Part shown: piece by piece, positions 11,350 to 25,600 of the stretch
Position numbering within the stretch: position 1 is the first letter of the stretch
Layout of the letters: each line of letters begins with the position of its first letter
Assembly: GCF_020360975.1 (NCBI RefSeq)
Contig: NW_025408667.1
Coordinates: 372,001-436,000, forward strand
Source of the DNA: Hirsutella rhossiliensis
Taxonomy: Eukaryota > Ascomycota > Sordariomycetes > Hypocreales > Ophiocordycipitaceae
Direction: 5' to 3'
Length of the DNA: 64,000 nt
Notes under the pieces: model-generated
Told to the model about the DNA's origin: nothing
Seen by the model: the letters and a program-made list of their open reading frames with translations, nothing else
Database searches by the model: none
Position numbers and translations under genes: made by a program

Positions 11350-14300
11350 AAACGCTATTTTTATCTCTACTTATATTATTATGCCTATATTACTATAACT
11401 ACTTACTCCGCTTTACTTATTTTATAGTCTTAGCCTAGGCTACTATTAATAGTCTATTAGTTTATTATTCTCGTTTACTAGCTTATATTAGTTCTTAAAC
11501 TTATTAAGGGCTATAGCTCCTATAAACTTATATATAAGTTCTTATATAGGGTCGAGGTACCCGCGCTACTTAATAAGAACCTCTTAGCGTATCCCTTAGC
11601 TTACCTTCCTTTAGCGTATAGCTTATATCTCCTTAACTTTAAATTTATTATCCCCTTTTACCTTAATTATAGGCGGTTAAGCGTCTACTATTTCTTATTT
11701 AGGTAGCGGGTTAAAGGAGGCTCGGTAAAGGAGGTTAACGTTAATCTTATTATAGACCCCTATTAAAAGACTATTAAGCTTAACTACCTATAGGCTAATA
11801 ACCCTCTATACTATAAACTTTATATATAGCTAGTTTAGTTTCTTCTTTAGTTATACTAAATTATAGTTATAGAGGTCGAGCTATACCTTATCTCTTACTA
11901 TAAACCTATCCGCTAGCGCCCTAGTCTTATTAGCGTGCCGCTCTTAATCCTACGCCGCCGCGGCTATCGCGGATTAATAGTATTCTATAGTTTCTTATAG
12001 CTTCTATATAAATATAGAAGTATAGCTCTCTAGTAACGTACTACTATACTACTCCGCTACTATATTAGCGGTAAATAGGATTAGGGAGGGCAGCTTAAAG
12101 CTATATATTATAAAGAAGGGGGCTATCTAAATAAAGGATTATAGTTTACTATTTAGAGCGAGCTAGGTAGTAGGGAGCTAGCGGTCTTAGTCCGCTTAGC
12201 TATAAGCTATAACTACCTATAGGTATACCTACGCTTCCTAGTTAACCCTCTTAGGTCCCCTATCGGTCTATAGGTAATAGGCCGTACTAAGTAGCTATAT
12301 AATCTAAAGTAGCTAGTATAAGTACTACTAAAAGCGGCTAGTTTAGTTCGACCCTTTATCGCTTATAATAAAAGCTAGCTAGCTATATAAGCGGGCTTAG
12401 AACTAAAGGAAGCGCTCTATATAAGCTTCTATATCTATAAATAGTATTAGCTCTAGTACTATTAATTTATTAAGTTAGTCCTTAATTACCTATATATAGT
12501 AGTTACCGCCTTTTATAAGCGGGAGGTCTATTATAAAGTCTATCTATATATATATATAGAACCGGTCTAGTACTAAAAGCTACTTAAGTAGCCCCTTAAG
12601 CTATACTTTTTAGATCTTTATATAGCTATAGATATTATAGTTATAAAGGAAGCGACGAACATAGTACTATAGGAAGGGCTAGTAAAAGTCCCTTATAAGG
12701 CCTACCGCTATACCTTACTTACCTAGGTAACCTATAATACTAGAGTTATAAATAAGCTAGACTAGCCTCTCTTAGAGCTTATTCCGTTTATTTAGCTCCG
12801 GCGGTCTATCCTTCTCCTTAGCTTCTATAGTATATAGTACGCCCGGTACCTATAGTCTCCCCTACTAGCGTAAATGCCCTTATAGGTCGATATAGTAGTC
12901 GGCTACCTATACTTTTAGCTTTAGCTTTAGATCTAAGTATTAAGCGCTAGACTCTATAGTATAGCGTATACTCTCGTAGGTGCGGTCTAGAGCCGCTATC
13001 TTATCCTATAAGCGTTAAAGGGCTATATCTTAAAATACTCTCGCCGCGCGCGCCCCTAGGCTAGTCTATTCCTCCTTACTAAACTAAGGTAAAGGCGCTA
13101 AGGGAAGCTCGTTTAGTAGTAAAGGTATAGGGGGAAGCTTATCTACTAGTACCGTGCCCTCCTTTACTAGGGAAGCTCTTATATAAGTCTATAGCGCTTC
13201 CTATAAGATAAGCTATAGATCCTAGGCCTCGATATCTACTCCTATCGGCCGGTCTTAATCCCTTTAAGAAAGCGCGTTTAGGACTATAGAGTCGCGCTTA
13301 AGGCGGTACTTAATCGAAAAGTTAAAGCGTAAGAGATACTCCGCTTAGTAGACTTACCGCTCTAAGAGGTGCTAGTAAGTTATAAAGTACTTAAGGTTCC
13401 TATAGTCTATAAGAACCTTAAAGCTCTCGTAGCTCTAGAGCTCCGCTTACTATCGCTTAAGGTAGCTAATAATCGCTAGTATCTCCTTATTATAAATAGC
13501 GTAATTCCGCTCTACTAAGGTAAGCTTATAAGAGTAGAACGCTATTAGTTACTTCTACTTATCTACCTCCTAAGAGAGCGTTCCTTTAAGTACCTAGCCG
13601 CTATAGTCTACTTTAACTAATATAGACCGGTTAAAGTCTTACTAAAGTAGTACTAAGGCTTATAAGAATAGGTCCTTAAGCGTATAGAACGCTCCTTCCT
13701 ATATAGGCCCTTAATAAAAAGCGGTCCGCTTCTTAGTAATCTCGTTTAAGGGTATTATAATATAAGAGAAGCCCTTAATAAATATCCTATAATAGTTCGC
13801 GAACCTAAGGAAGCTTTATATACCTATTTATATAGTTAGGGCCGCTTAGTCTTAGATCGCTTAGATCTTTATAGGATCCGCTTATATACTTATACCTACG
13901 TAGATAATAAAGCCTAGGTACTTAACCCTCTTAACCTTAAATTCGTACTTATCTAGGTTAAAGTAGAGCCTATAAAGTTAGAGGCGCTCTAGGACCCTTT
14001 ATACTTTCTATATATAGTCCTTATAAGAGCCGCTTATATAGATAAGGATACTATCTATATATATAAAGGCGAACTTATTAAGGAAGTCGCGAAGTATATT
14101 ATTAATATAATACTAAAAGGTAGCGGCCGCTCCTAAGAGGCTAAAGGGCGTTATAAGCTACTTAAATAAGCCGTAGCGTATATAGAACGCTATCTTTTAC
14201 TTATTACCCTCTAAGATCTATACTTTATAGAACGCTTATTTTATATTTAGCTTTATAAACTACTTTACTTTTAAGAGGTTATAAAGTATATCTAAGATTA

Positions 14301-16400
14301 AGGGTAAGGGGTAGCAGTCTAGCCTTATAATTATATTTAGAGCCCTATAGTTATAATAGAACTATATCCCGCCCTTTAGTTTATATATAAATAGGACTAG
14401 CACTTTTATTTTAGAGCTACTTACTTAAATAAAACCCTTATTTAAGAGGTCCCTTAGCGTCTTCTTTAGTACTAGTAGCTCCGCGTATAATATACTATAT
14501 AGCGGTCTAAATAGTATAGGTAGTTCCTACCCCTTCTTATTAGTATAAAGTACGATCCTATAGTCTACCCTTAGCTTATATAGGTTAAGCTTATTTACTT
14601 TCTAGGACTTAAATAGTAGTAAGAGGTTATAAAAGCGCTTTAGTATTTACTACTATAGCTTAAAAGGCGACTTTAGCTTCTTTATTTAAAGGGCCTTATT
14701 AATATCTACTAGGCTAACTATATAGACCGCTATATTAGCCGCTGCCTAGCCTTCCTCCTACTCTACCTATTATATAGTTCTTATAAAGATAGAGGTAAGG
14801 ACTTCTTAGGCTAAGTATAAAGCTTATACGCTTAGTCCTATACTTATAAAACTATTATCGTAGTAGACCTACTATTATATAGGCTTAAACTATAGCTTCT
14901 TTTAATATAAAACTAAGTATAACTCTATATATAATAACTAGGGTTTCCTAAGGATTAAGGGAAACTTTAGTTAAGGGATTATATAGGCTACGATAAGCTT
15001 ATAGTAACTATTAACCTTTATAGCTAGCTATATAATACCCTTAATTACTATACCCTTTATCGCGCTTAAGGCGCCCTTTACTTACCTTAGGGCGATCTTT
15101 TTTACTAGTACTTATATCTCTTATATAAGCGCCTCGTTAACTATAGCGTAGTACTAGTAGCCCTCGTCTATAAGGGCGGCGATAGGTAAGGAGTTATTAA
15201 TTATAACCTATATTAAAGTAAGCTCCTTTTTTATATAGGTAGATAATTCCTTCTTCTCCCTTACTAGTACTAGTAATTAAGGCTCTAGAGCCTATCTTTA
15301 CTCCGGAGCTACTCTTTTTCCTCTAGGCCTAGGGGCGCGGAGTCCTCTTCGTTATCTAAGGTAAGGAGCGGTTCTATCTTTATTACTCAAACTACTATAG
15401 GCCGCTTAGCTAAAAAGAAGAGGCATTTTAATATAAAGTATATAAACGCGCCGTAATATAGGTAGCGGCCGTTAGCCTTCCTTTTCCTAATTTCCTTACT
15501 TATTACTTACTTCGCCCGCTACTTAAAGAGCGGAATAGTATAGGGGATATTTAATAACGACTTCCTACCGCGTTTAGCTTAGTCTATATAGGTAGCCGAT
15601 ATTAAGGTATCCTTATTAGTATCGATAGTCGGCTAATCCTCTTATAAAGGGGCGGTAATCTTATTACCGCTATATAGCGTATACTTATAAAGCTTCTAGA
15701 AACGCGGCGTTTACTTATAGCCTTATACTACCTTTATTAACCGGCTTATATACTCGCCGTAGTTAGTAGGTATAATTATAAGGATAAGTAGCTCTTATAA
15801 GGCCGGCGTAATTAAGTTTTATAACTATATAAGCTTCGCGCTATCTTTTTATATTATAGTTCCCGCCGCTTATAAGAGCGTCTCTTTAAAGTTAAGGAGG
15901 AATTCGCTAAAGGTCTACCCGTCCCTTTACCTAAGGGTCTATAGCCTATCCTATGCCTTCTCCTACTCCTATACGTTGCTAAATATATATATAAGGTATT
16001 AGAAGAAGTCCTATAGGTCGCGTTTACTCCTAGGGCCGCCCTTATCCTAGAATCTAAAGATCCTCTATATCTAAGGCTCTAGTAACGTATAGAAGAGCGA
16101 ATACTACGCTATATTATAATAGCCGTTTAAGCCCTATTTCTTATTTATTATAAACTTTATTTATAGCCGGCTAAGGAAGAAGTAAAAGGACTTAGGCTTA
16201 CTATCCTAAGTCGGCTAAGGAAGTAGCTTTTATATTAATAGTGCCGCCGCCGTAACCGGTATTACGGAGGTTATAGGGGTTAACGCTAGTCTCGTAGACG
16301 GCTCCCTTAGTATAGCGAGAACCTCGTTCTTTTTACTAGCCGTCGCGCTTTTAATCGCTTTTAAGATAGCTACGATACTTCCTATCCGCCTAAAGGGTAG
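11350..16400 (-). pseudogene. G1 gag-pol, destroyed by RIP
   Basis: The minus strand carries gag (a capsid stretch shared with G2 42600-42760), a mutated zinc knuckle near 15460, protease, RT and integrase. The RT catalytic pair Asp-Asp reads Asp-Ser (14050-14055). In the knuckle, three of four Cys/His ligands now read Tyr. Frequent TAA/TAG stops stand for Gln. The product would have been a Ty3-type Gag-Pol. Confidence 0.8.
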
Positions 16401-16474
16401 TAGGGTGCTCCCTTAAGGAAGCGGCACCCTTTTTAAGGAGATATTTATTAGATCTATTAGTTAATAGCTTATAC

Positions 16475-16660
16475 TATTATAAAGTAAGTAGAAGTATATA
16501 TATAGGTACCGTCTATAAGATAATATTAATAAGCTATATAGAGCTCTTTTATACGCGGCTAGCCTATATATATATATATAGGATCCGGCCCTTTATATAT
16601 AACTATATAGCTTAGGCCGTAGCCTAAGCCTATAACCTATAATAGTTAAAGACTTTTATA
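16475..16660 (-). repeat. G1 5' LTR
   Basis: 186-bp partner of 9637-9821. It ends exactly at the TCCTC target duplication. Confidence 0.88.
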
Positions 16661-18710
16661 TCCTCTTTTTTAAAGTTAGCGTTATCCTTAACTACTTTAA
16701 TATTAGTTTTTTTTTTATTTCCTTATCTAAGACCTCTTTTTAAGACTATTAGGAAGGGGGGATTTAGATCTTTTAAATTAGCTAACGCTATAAGAGTAAG
16801 TAGGGCTATTAACCCTTCTTTTTATTAAAAAAGCTAGATTTATTAAAAATTATATCCTTAGTTAAAATAACCTTTTATAAAAGAAGAATCTAGATCTAAA
16901 AGATATTTATAGAATTATAGCTAATAAGGTAACTAATAAAGGCTCTAAGGTTAAGCTTTCTTTTCCTTTTTCTTTTTAGCTATATATCGGTAGTTATAGT
17001 ATATAGCTTATAGCTATAGGTATAAAGGTAAGCTAGCGAGGCCCTCTTTTTTATAAAGAGATTAAGGGGAGATTTCTAGTTTATTTCTTAAGTCTTAAAG
17101 AGGGTCTCTAGGTCCCTATAGTCCCTTAGGCCCCTAGGGTCCCTTAGGGTCTAGTTCTAAAGGTAATAGGCGGTCTTAATAACTTCCCTTTAAAGGTTAA
17201 AAGGAAGGCTTATAGTAAGTCTTATCGTATAGGCCCTTTCTATTATAATACCCCTTAATCTTTCTACCCCTCCGTTTTAAGCCTAGGTATTTAGTGCTAA
17301 TAAGGAGGGTAAAATACCCCTTTTTTAAAGCTAATTTAAGATATCCTTAATAAATAGCTCTCTATTAAACCGTATCTTCTTTACCTTATAGCTAAAGTAG
17401 GATTTTATCTAGTTAATAAAGTCCTAGAAGGTAAACTAGTTATACTTACTTAGGTAGGTCTATAAGAAATAAGGGAAAACTATCCTTAAAAAAGCGTCTA
17501 TAAAAACATTACCCTAATAAAGCTTTCTTAGTCCTTAGAGATATCGGTTTAGTCGACCTAAATTTCCTTATATAGCTAGTCTAGCCGTAAAGGGGTTCGT
17601 TTAGAAATTCGTCTCTTAGTCTTTCCTTAGCTATAGTATTTATATTTTATAGTCTTTAGGCCTTTAATTCGAACGCCTTATTATTAACCTAGCTTATATA
17701 AAGCTAGGGGGCCTAGGTAACTAAGTTATATATACTAAAGAAGGCTGTCTCCTTAGGCTATTAAAAGAGGGTCCTTAAAACCTACCCTCTTAGTAGGGAA
17801 AGCTAACTTCTTAAGAGTTTCCTTCCTAAGGATAGGTCGGAATTCGAGAATAAATTAACTGAATTTCTCCTCGGTAAGCTTAATCGTTTAATTCTTCTAG
17901 ACTAGCCTCGTAGGCTTAGACGTTATATCTTAGAAGATTCCTTCCTTTTAAAGAAAGTAGAAGGAAATTAAGCTCGTTAAAAATCGTAGGTAAAAAGCTA
18001 TCCTTTTTAGTTAAAGAATTCGTATAGACCTATAAGGTAATTTTATAGTAAAATTCACCCTTCTATACCCCTCTATCTATACGGTTAATTCCTTTATAAT
18101 AAGGTATTCCCTTTATACCTTTTTAAAGGACCGGAATTATAAGAGGGTATTATAGATATTAAAGGAAGTACTAAAGTCGAGGATAGCTAATTTTCGTAGG
18201 GGATAGTTAGAGGGTCCTAACGGGCGGTCTTACTAATCTATAGGGAAGATAAATACCGGATTTACTATACTAACGATTTTTCCTTAAATTTATAGCTCGA
18301 ATAAGGGTAGCGGCATTAGTTACTATTTCCTAATAACCTAAATCTTATCTATCTTTTACTATAGTAAGGGGTCCTCCTTAAGAGACTATTATATTATTTC
18401 TTATAGCCTCTTTAAAGGGTTAAATCCTTTAGGTCGGTTTTCCTTAAAGACCTACTAATATTATAATAGCTAATAGCCTAGGGATTTATATATACTAAGC
18501 AGCTGTTTCGTTTAGTCTTTTATTTCTTCGAGGAATCCTTATCCCGATCTAGAAGGTCTACTTAAAAACCACCCCTTTTTACCCCTTATTACTAATTTTA
18601 ACGAGGTTCGATTTTAACTAGTTCCTTAATTTTTCGACTAATAGACTAAAAGGTCTATTAAGGGACTAAATAGGCTAGACGGACTAAAGGGGCTAGGCCT
18701 TGAGTAGTAG
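16661..18710 (-). pseudogene. C1-b gag/integrase part
   Basis: Minus-strand match to C1-a from about 4250 down to 2270, that is integrase, protease and the Pro/Ala-rich gag region. It ends abruptly at a deletion junction near 18710, where a truncated LTR begins. Heavy RIP, no usable frame. Confidence 0.75.
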
Positions 18711-19108
18711 TTTAATTCTTACGGGGGCAGTAATTATAGTAGGGGAGTAGTTATTATATTTCCTTACTTTTCCTTCTTTCCTTTATCTAACGCCTCTCTT
18801 TATACCTATCTAGCATCTTAATTAATAAAGAAGATCCTACTTAATAAAGCTATTAATATCCTCTTAACTACTAAGCTTTATACTAGTTTTTCCCCTCTAT
18901 TTTAGCTATTACTAGTATATCTATCTTATCTCTCGCTACCTTTATAGGAAGCTATTACTACTTTTACTTCCCTTTATACCCCTACCTTATTCTCTATACC
19001 TCCTTTTAGCTCCTTCTTCCTTTTTCTATACTAGGTGTTTTTAGCTTCCTAGGTCCCTCTTACTATAGGATATCTCTAAGAATATAAATTAAGCTATACT
19101 TTACGATA
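18711..19108 (-). repeat. C1-b 5' LTR, truncated
   Basis: Only about 398 of the usual 480 bp of the C1 LTR remain. The internal-side 80 bp are missing, joined directly to gag sequence. The outer end, a RIP-altered CTTCGCGATA, is at 19108. Confidence 0.82.
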
Positions 19109-20412
19109 AATCTACCTTAATAATATAAGGGAATATAAGTTCTTTTAAATCGATTACTTATAAATAAACTAGTTATCTTTATACTCTTAATATACTTCTT
19201 TATCCTACTTTACTTATATTAGAATTCTAAGATACTAAAAGTAAATTTAATAGTATAAACTATTAAACTAAATATATATAAGATAAGATTATAAGGGTAT
19301 CTATATAAAAGATATAACCTATATTTATACCTAGTAATCTTAAAGATAGAAATTACTCTTCCTTTTACGGCGATAATAAGGAGAATTATCCTCTTACTAA
19401 GCTTATTTTTTAAGTTACTATATCTAATACTTATTATTAAGTAAAGGCTAGTAGTACCGTTAATAATAGATAAGATAAATAATTTAAGATAGAATTTAAT
19501 CTCTCTTTTTATAAGCTTATTAGAATTACTATTAGCTTTTCTTAGTCTTTTCCTTTATCCTTATTATAATATATTAAGCAATATAATTAAAGAGGCTATA
19601 ACGAAATATCTAGAAATATAGATATAAAATAATAAGCGCTTAAATAAAGATAGTAATACTATAAGTAAGAGTATAAGCGATAGCGGATTTATAAATTTTA
19701 AAGGAATAAGCGACTAGTTATAAAAGAGTATTAAATTCTTATATTCTTTCTAGCCCTTAAAATAGTAGTAGCCCTTAAATAAATATACCCTCTAAGAAAC
19801 GTTAGTTTTATAAGCTAGTATTTATATCCTTGCTCGCCTTTATATAAGACTTATTAGGGAATAGTACTATCTCCTATATATATAATAAGTAATTACCGCT
19901 ACCTTTCCCTAGGTTAAGGTATTATATACTAGAATAAGCGTTAACTTTATACTTAGCTTACTACTTTTACTACTATTAAAACTATAGTCGTTCGCGGCGA
20001 GCTTATTACCCCTTAGATTTTAAAATCTAATTAATACTTTATTTATAAAGGTATATTAAGTATATCTAAACGTTTAGATACTATATAAAACGTAAATATT
20101 AAGGTAAAATAGGCTAGTTAACCTTAGTAAACCCTTTTATTAGTTTAATAAAGTTTATTTTTAAGATATATCTTTTAAACGGCTAGTAGAAATTTATATA
20201 AACTAATATAGGTATTATAGTTAAAGAGAATATAACTAAACTAAAGATTATATATATAAGATTATTTATATAGAAAGTATAACTTCCTTAAATATATTAA
20301 AAGGTACCTTTATATTACGCTTTAAACTTAAAAGGCTTACTTAAAGTATTTATATAACCTAAATATAGTATCTATATATAGTCTAAAATTAGTATACTAA
20401 AATTAAAGGAAG
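19109..20412. other. Unidentified RIP-mutated relic
   Basis: AT-rich sequence with hardly any CA or TG, so RIP-treated and once repeated. No LTR, no convincing frame, no match to the other families that I can see. The same unit resumes at 30854 on the far side of C1-c. Confidence 0.5.
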
Positions 20413-20891
20413 TCTTATAAAAAGAGATATAAGAAGTATATATAAAAATATATAAAGGTAAAATTAAAAGTAAGGGGTTAGATAGGTAGGGCAGAGATAT
20501 TTAATTCTTATAGGGGTAGTAAATATAGTAGGGGAGTAATTATTATATTGCCTTAATTATCCTTCTTTCTTTTATTTAACGCCCCTCTTTATACCTATCT
20601 AGCATCTTAATTAATAAAGAAGATCCTACTTAAAGAAGCTACTAATATCCTCTTAACTACTAAGCTTTTTACCGGTTTTTTCCCCTTTATTTTAGCCGTT
20701 ACTAGTATATCCGTCTTATCTCTTACTACTTCTATAGGAAGCTATTACTACTTTTACTTCCCCTCTTACCCTTACCCTCCTCTCTATACCTTCTTTTAGC
20801 TCCTTTTTCTAAACTTATTCTTTAGCTTCCTTAGTCCCTCTTACTATAAGATATCTCTAAGAACTATAAAATTAAGCTATTCTTCGTAATA
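20413..20891 (-). repeat. C1-c 3' LTR
   Basis: 479-bp reverse-complement C1 LTR, beginning TCTTATAA and ending CTTCGTAATA. Confidence 0.88.
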
Positions 20892-22073
20892 TACCCCCTT
20901 AGCTATAGCCTGCCCTTATAGTAAGGGTATAGCTAATATAGCTTCGGGCTAGTAACCGTATAGAAAAGGTTCTTAGCTTTATACTTATCCTTTTACTTAA
21001 GGAAAGTAAGGGCCCTTTTAGGTCCCTAGGCTCTTTTAGATTTACTTAAGGAATAGGAGCCTAAAAAAGGGAAAGTCCTATAAGAAAGGGGGCCTTCTTA
21101 GAAGAGAGAACCCTAATTAAAATAAGGGGCCCTTTAAAGGGAAAACCTCTTTCTTTTCTTTAGCTATAAACGTTACCTTCTCGTATAGGCTATTAGCTCC
21201 TCTTATAGACTCTTAACGCGGGCCTTTAAGGATAGCTTCTTATAGATATCTTCTAGCTTAATTTACTATAAAAAGATAGCTAGCTTTTACTTTAGTAAGG
21301 GCTTTATTAGACCGTTTGCTTTTATCGATGCTATTAAACCTTATAGACGGAAATAAGTCCCCTTTAGACCTCTTAGCGTAACTAATACTAGTAAATATTA
21401 ATATACTATACCTAGGTTAATAGCTTTCCGTTTTCTATTAGAATTTATATAGTCTATATATTATTATATTCTATAGATAATAGGGTCGGAATTTATAGTT
21501 ATAGAGATATTAATAGCTAGCTAAGGAAAATCGCTTCTTTTAACGCTTTTAAAAGAGCTAGTAGCTCTACCTCTATACTTAAAGTTATAACTATAGCTTA
21601 CTTTAAAGCTCTCTAACTAATAGTTCCTTTAAAAAGAGATATAATATACCTCTATAAGCTCTTTCTATCTAAGTAATTATCTATAAAGGACGAATCGCTT
21701 AAATAAAGGAAGATTTTAGTAGTAAGTTTCCTTCCCTACCCTCCTACGTATAGATAATATAATCTTATTAAATAGAGATAAAGGATAGCTTAGTTTACTA
21801 CTTCTTAGTGCCTAGGGCTAGGATTCTAGTTATATCTAGCTAGCTAAGAGACCGTAAAAAGATATCCGGTTTAGTAGAAATAGCTAAAAAAAAGTAGGGA
21901 GCCTACCTTCTATTAGTATAGGTGTTTCTCTTACTCCCTTACTTAAACGGACGGATTAAATAAAAGCTCTTTATTTAATATACGCGTAAAAGGAAGCTTC
22001 TTTTCGAGGGAATTAAGGAGGAATCTATAAGCGACTTTATCGATATAGGCGTCTTAGGTAAGCTAGATAGTTT
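20892..22073 (-). pseudogene. C1-c pol, RNase H/RT end
   Basis: Minus-strand match to C1-a about 5410-6610. It ends at AGTTT (22069-22073), the left copy of the C1-d target duplication. Frame broken by TAA/TAG. Confidence 0.77.
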
Positions 22074-22550
22074 TATCGCGAAGCGTAGCTTAATTTCATA
22101 GTTCTTAGAGATATCCTTTAGTAAGAGGGACCTAGGAAGCTAAAAAATAGGTTTTAAGGAAGGAGCTAAAAAGAGGTATAGAGAGGAGGGTAGTAGTAAG
22201 AGGGGAAGTAAAAGTAGCGATAGCTTCCTATAGAGGTAGCGAGAGATAAGACGGATATACCGGTAATAGCTAGAAAGAAGGGGGAAAACCTAGTAAAAAG
22301 CTCGGTAGTTAAAAGGATATTAGTAGCTTCTTTAAGTAGGATCTTCTTTATTAATTAAGATACTAGATAGGTATAAAGAGGGGCGTTAGATAGAGGAAAG
22401 AAGGATAATTAAGGAAATATAATAATTACTCCCTTACTATTATTACTACTCCCGTAAGAATTAAATCTCTCTACCCTACCTATCCGACCCCTTACTTTTA
22501 ATTTTACCTTTAAGTATTTTTATATACTTCTTATATCTCTCTTCGCGAGA
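22074..22550 (+). repeat. C1-d 5' LTR
   Basis: 477 bp, bounded by the AGTTT duplication on the left and the mutated primer site (22551 onward) on the right. Confidence 0.92.
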
Positions 22551-22692
22551 GTTATAGGCCTATAAGGAATAGTATTCCTATACCTTCCGGCTACTATAAA
22601 AGGCACCTTTCTTATATCCCTCGTAGCTTCCTTTTACCCCTTTTATTAAAAAAGCCGATTTTTAACTAACTTTTCTACCCTTCCTTATAATA

Positions 22693-25600
22693 ATATCGAA
22701 AACCGACTCCTCTACCGTCCCTACGGTCTATAGGACGATTCTTATAGAGCCCTAAGATTAGGATAAGTAGGTAACGGAGCTACGGGCTCGTATAGATAGA
22801 ACTATCTATAATTTAGTCTTCTTTAATAAGTAGGACCCTCTCGAGCCCCCTCTTTATCCTAGGGCAACGGAATTTATAAAGGGAGCTTCCCTCTTCTCTA
22901 AGCTAACCTCCGTATAGTAGAGAGCTTTTTCTACTACCTTAGGTAACTACGAGAGTTATTATAAGGAATACCTTTACGAGACGAAGCTACTAACTACTAT
23001 ACGTACGGCGATAACGGAATCCGTTAGTGCTATAAAGCTAATATCTCTTTAAGAGGAAGAGACTCCTAGGTAGTAGCTTTTAAAGCTCGAGACCTCGATA
23101 GCTCCCTCGAGGGGCTATATAACTAATAGTATTAGGAAGACCTATACGGTATACCTAGGAGTCTTTTTTACTAAGAACTAACTAGCTTCTTCGTAGCTAG
23201 CTAAGTAGGAAGAAATCCTCGAGGAAGCTAACTAATACTTCCTTATAGAAGCTCTTTCTAGCTAGTAGCTACGGGATATATCTCTACTAATAAAGCCTAT
23301 TAGTAATAGTTACTTAACTATCTTTCGAGAAGCTAGTAAGGAACTAAATAAAGAGGCTGCTAGAGTATAATAGTAAGTAGTCTTATTCCTTTATAGCTAG
23401 CACTCGACCTAGACGGATCGACCTACTGCCCCTATAGCTACTATAGCCCCTATTACTATAGTTCCTACTACTGCTACTACGGCTATTGCCCCTCTAGCTC
23501 CTCCTCCCTCGAGAGCATTAACACCGTCTTTAATAGCTGCCCTAGGCACGGCCCTAGCTCCGCCTTTTACTCCGGGCCCGGCCCCAGCTCCGCCTTTTAC
23601 TCCGGGCCCGGCCCCGGTCCCGTTAGTCCGTCCGGCCCGACTAGTCCCCTAATAGACCTTTTAGTCCGTTAGTCGAAAAATTAAGGAACTAGTCGAAATC
23701 GAACCTCTTTATTAAAATTAGTAATAAGGGGTTAAAAGGGGAGGTTTTTAAGTAGACCTTCTAGATCGGGACGAGGATTCCTTAAAGAAATAAAAGACTA
23801 GACGAAATAGCTGCCTAGCCTATAAATTACTAGGCTATCGGTTATTATAATACTAGTAGGTCTTTAAGGAAAACCGACCTAAAGGATTTAATCCTTTAAA
23901 GAGGCTATAAGAAACGATATAATAGTAGAGAACCCCTCGTTATAAAAGAAGATAGACGAGATTTAGGTTACTAAGAAATAGTAACTAACGCCGCTGCCCT
24001 TATTTAAGCCGTAAATTTAAGGAAAAATTATTAGTATAGTAAATCCGGCCTTCGTCTTCCCTATAGATTAATAAGGCTAAGACTAACTATTAGAGCCCTC
24101 TAATTATCCCCTATAAAAATCAGCTATCCTTAACTTTAGTACTTCCCTCGATATCTATAATATACTTTTACGATTCTAGTCCTTTAAGAAGGCATAGAGG
24201 GAATATCTTATTGCTAGGGAATTAACCGTATAGATAGAGGGATATAGAAGGGTGAATTTTACGATAAAATTACCTAACGGTTCTATACGAATTCTTCGAA
24301 GAGAAAGGGTAGCTTTTTACCCTCGATTCTTAACTAGCCTAATTTCCTTCCGCTTTCTTTAAGAGGAAGGAATCTTCTAAGATATAACGTCTATACCTAC
24401 TAGGCTAGTTTAGAAGAATTAGACTATCGGGCTTATCGAGGAAAAATTCGGTTAATTTATTCTTAAATTCCGACCTATCCTTAGGAAGGAACTACTCGAG
24501 AAGTTAGCTTTCCCTACTTAAAGGAGGGTAGGTTTAAAAGACCCTCTTCTAGCAGCCTAAGGAGACGGTATTTTTTAGCACGCACGACTTAGTTACTTAG
24601 GTCCCCTAGCTTTATATAAGCTAGGTTAATAATAAGGCGTACGAATAAGGGGCCTAAAGACCGTCGAATGCGAATACTACGGCTAAGGAAAGACTAAGAG
24701 ACGAATTTTTAGACGAACGCTTTTATAGCTAGACTAGCTATATAAGGAAATTTAGGTCGACTAAACTAACGTCTCTAAGGACTAGGAAAGCTTTATTAGG
24801 GTAATATCTTTTATAGACGCCTTTTTAGGGATAGTTTTCCCCTATTTCTTACGGACCTACCTAAGTAAGTATAACTAGTCTACCTTCTAGGACTTTATTA
24901 ACTAGATAAAATCCTACTTTAGCTATAAGGTAAAGAAGATATAGTCTAATAGAGAGCTATTTATAAAGGATATCTTAAATTAGCTTCGAAAAGGAGGCAT
25001 TTTACCCCTCCTATTAGCACTAAGTACCTAGGCCTAAAACGGAGGGGTAGAAAGATTAAGGGGTGCTATAATAGAAAGGGCCTATACGATAAGACTAGCT
25101 ACGAGGCTTCCCTATAACCTTTAAAGGGAAGTTATTAAGACCGCCTATTACCTTTAGAACCGGACCCCTTAGGACCCTAAGGACCCTAGAGGGACTACCT
25201 AAGGAATAGACTAGAAATCCCCCCTCGAGCTCTTTATAAAGAAGAGGGCCTCGCTAGCCTACCTTTATGCTTACGGCTATAAAGTATATATAATAACTAC
25301 CGATATATAGCTAAAAAGGAAAAAGAAAAGAAAGCTTAATCCTAGAGCCTTAATTAGTTACCTTATTAGTTATAATTCTATAAATATCTTCCGAATCTAG
25401 ATTCCTCTTCTATAAAAGGTTATTTTAACTAGGGATATAATTTTCGATAAATCTAGCTTCTTTAACTAAAGAGGGATTAATAGCCCCTCTTACTCTTATA
25501 ACGTTAGCTAATTTAGAAGATTTAAATCCCCCCTTCCTAATAGTTATAAGAAGAGGCCTTAGATAAGGAAATAGAAGAAGAAACTAATATTAAAGTAGTC

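Larger units (their letters stand above)
9637..16660 (-). mobile_element. Ty3/gypsy element G1, full length, RIP-mutated
   Basis: LTRs at 9637-9821 and 16475-16660 (about 186 bp) flank a 6.65-kb interior. Direct flanks TCCTT (9632-9636) and TCCTC (16661-16665) are a 5-bp target duplication with one RIP-type difference. Outside them the C1-b sequence rejoins cleanly. Coding runs on the minus strand: gag near 16300-15350, RT active site at 14050-14055, integrase near 12900-11800, then a chromodomain-like end. An additional GC-rich 3' module lies at 10190-11320. G2 is a second copy in the opposite orientation. Confidence 0.9.
7406..19108 (-). mobile_element. Ty1/copia element C1-b, rearranged, host of G1
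   Basis: Minus-strand copy of C1. Its 3' LTR is at 7406-7888 and a shortened 5' LTR at about 18711-19108. The internal region is split by G1 (9637-16660). Relative to C1-a it lacks a piece of RT near 8550 and the whole segment from the Pro/Ala-rich gag region into the 5' LTR (junction near 18710). Flanks ATAAT (7401-7405) and AATCT (19109-19113) do not match, and only the left flank continues the G3-family sequence. The copy was therefore reshaped by deletion or ectopic recombination. Confidence 0.82.
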
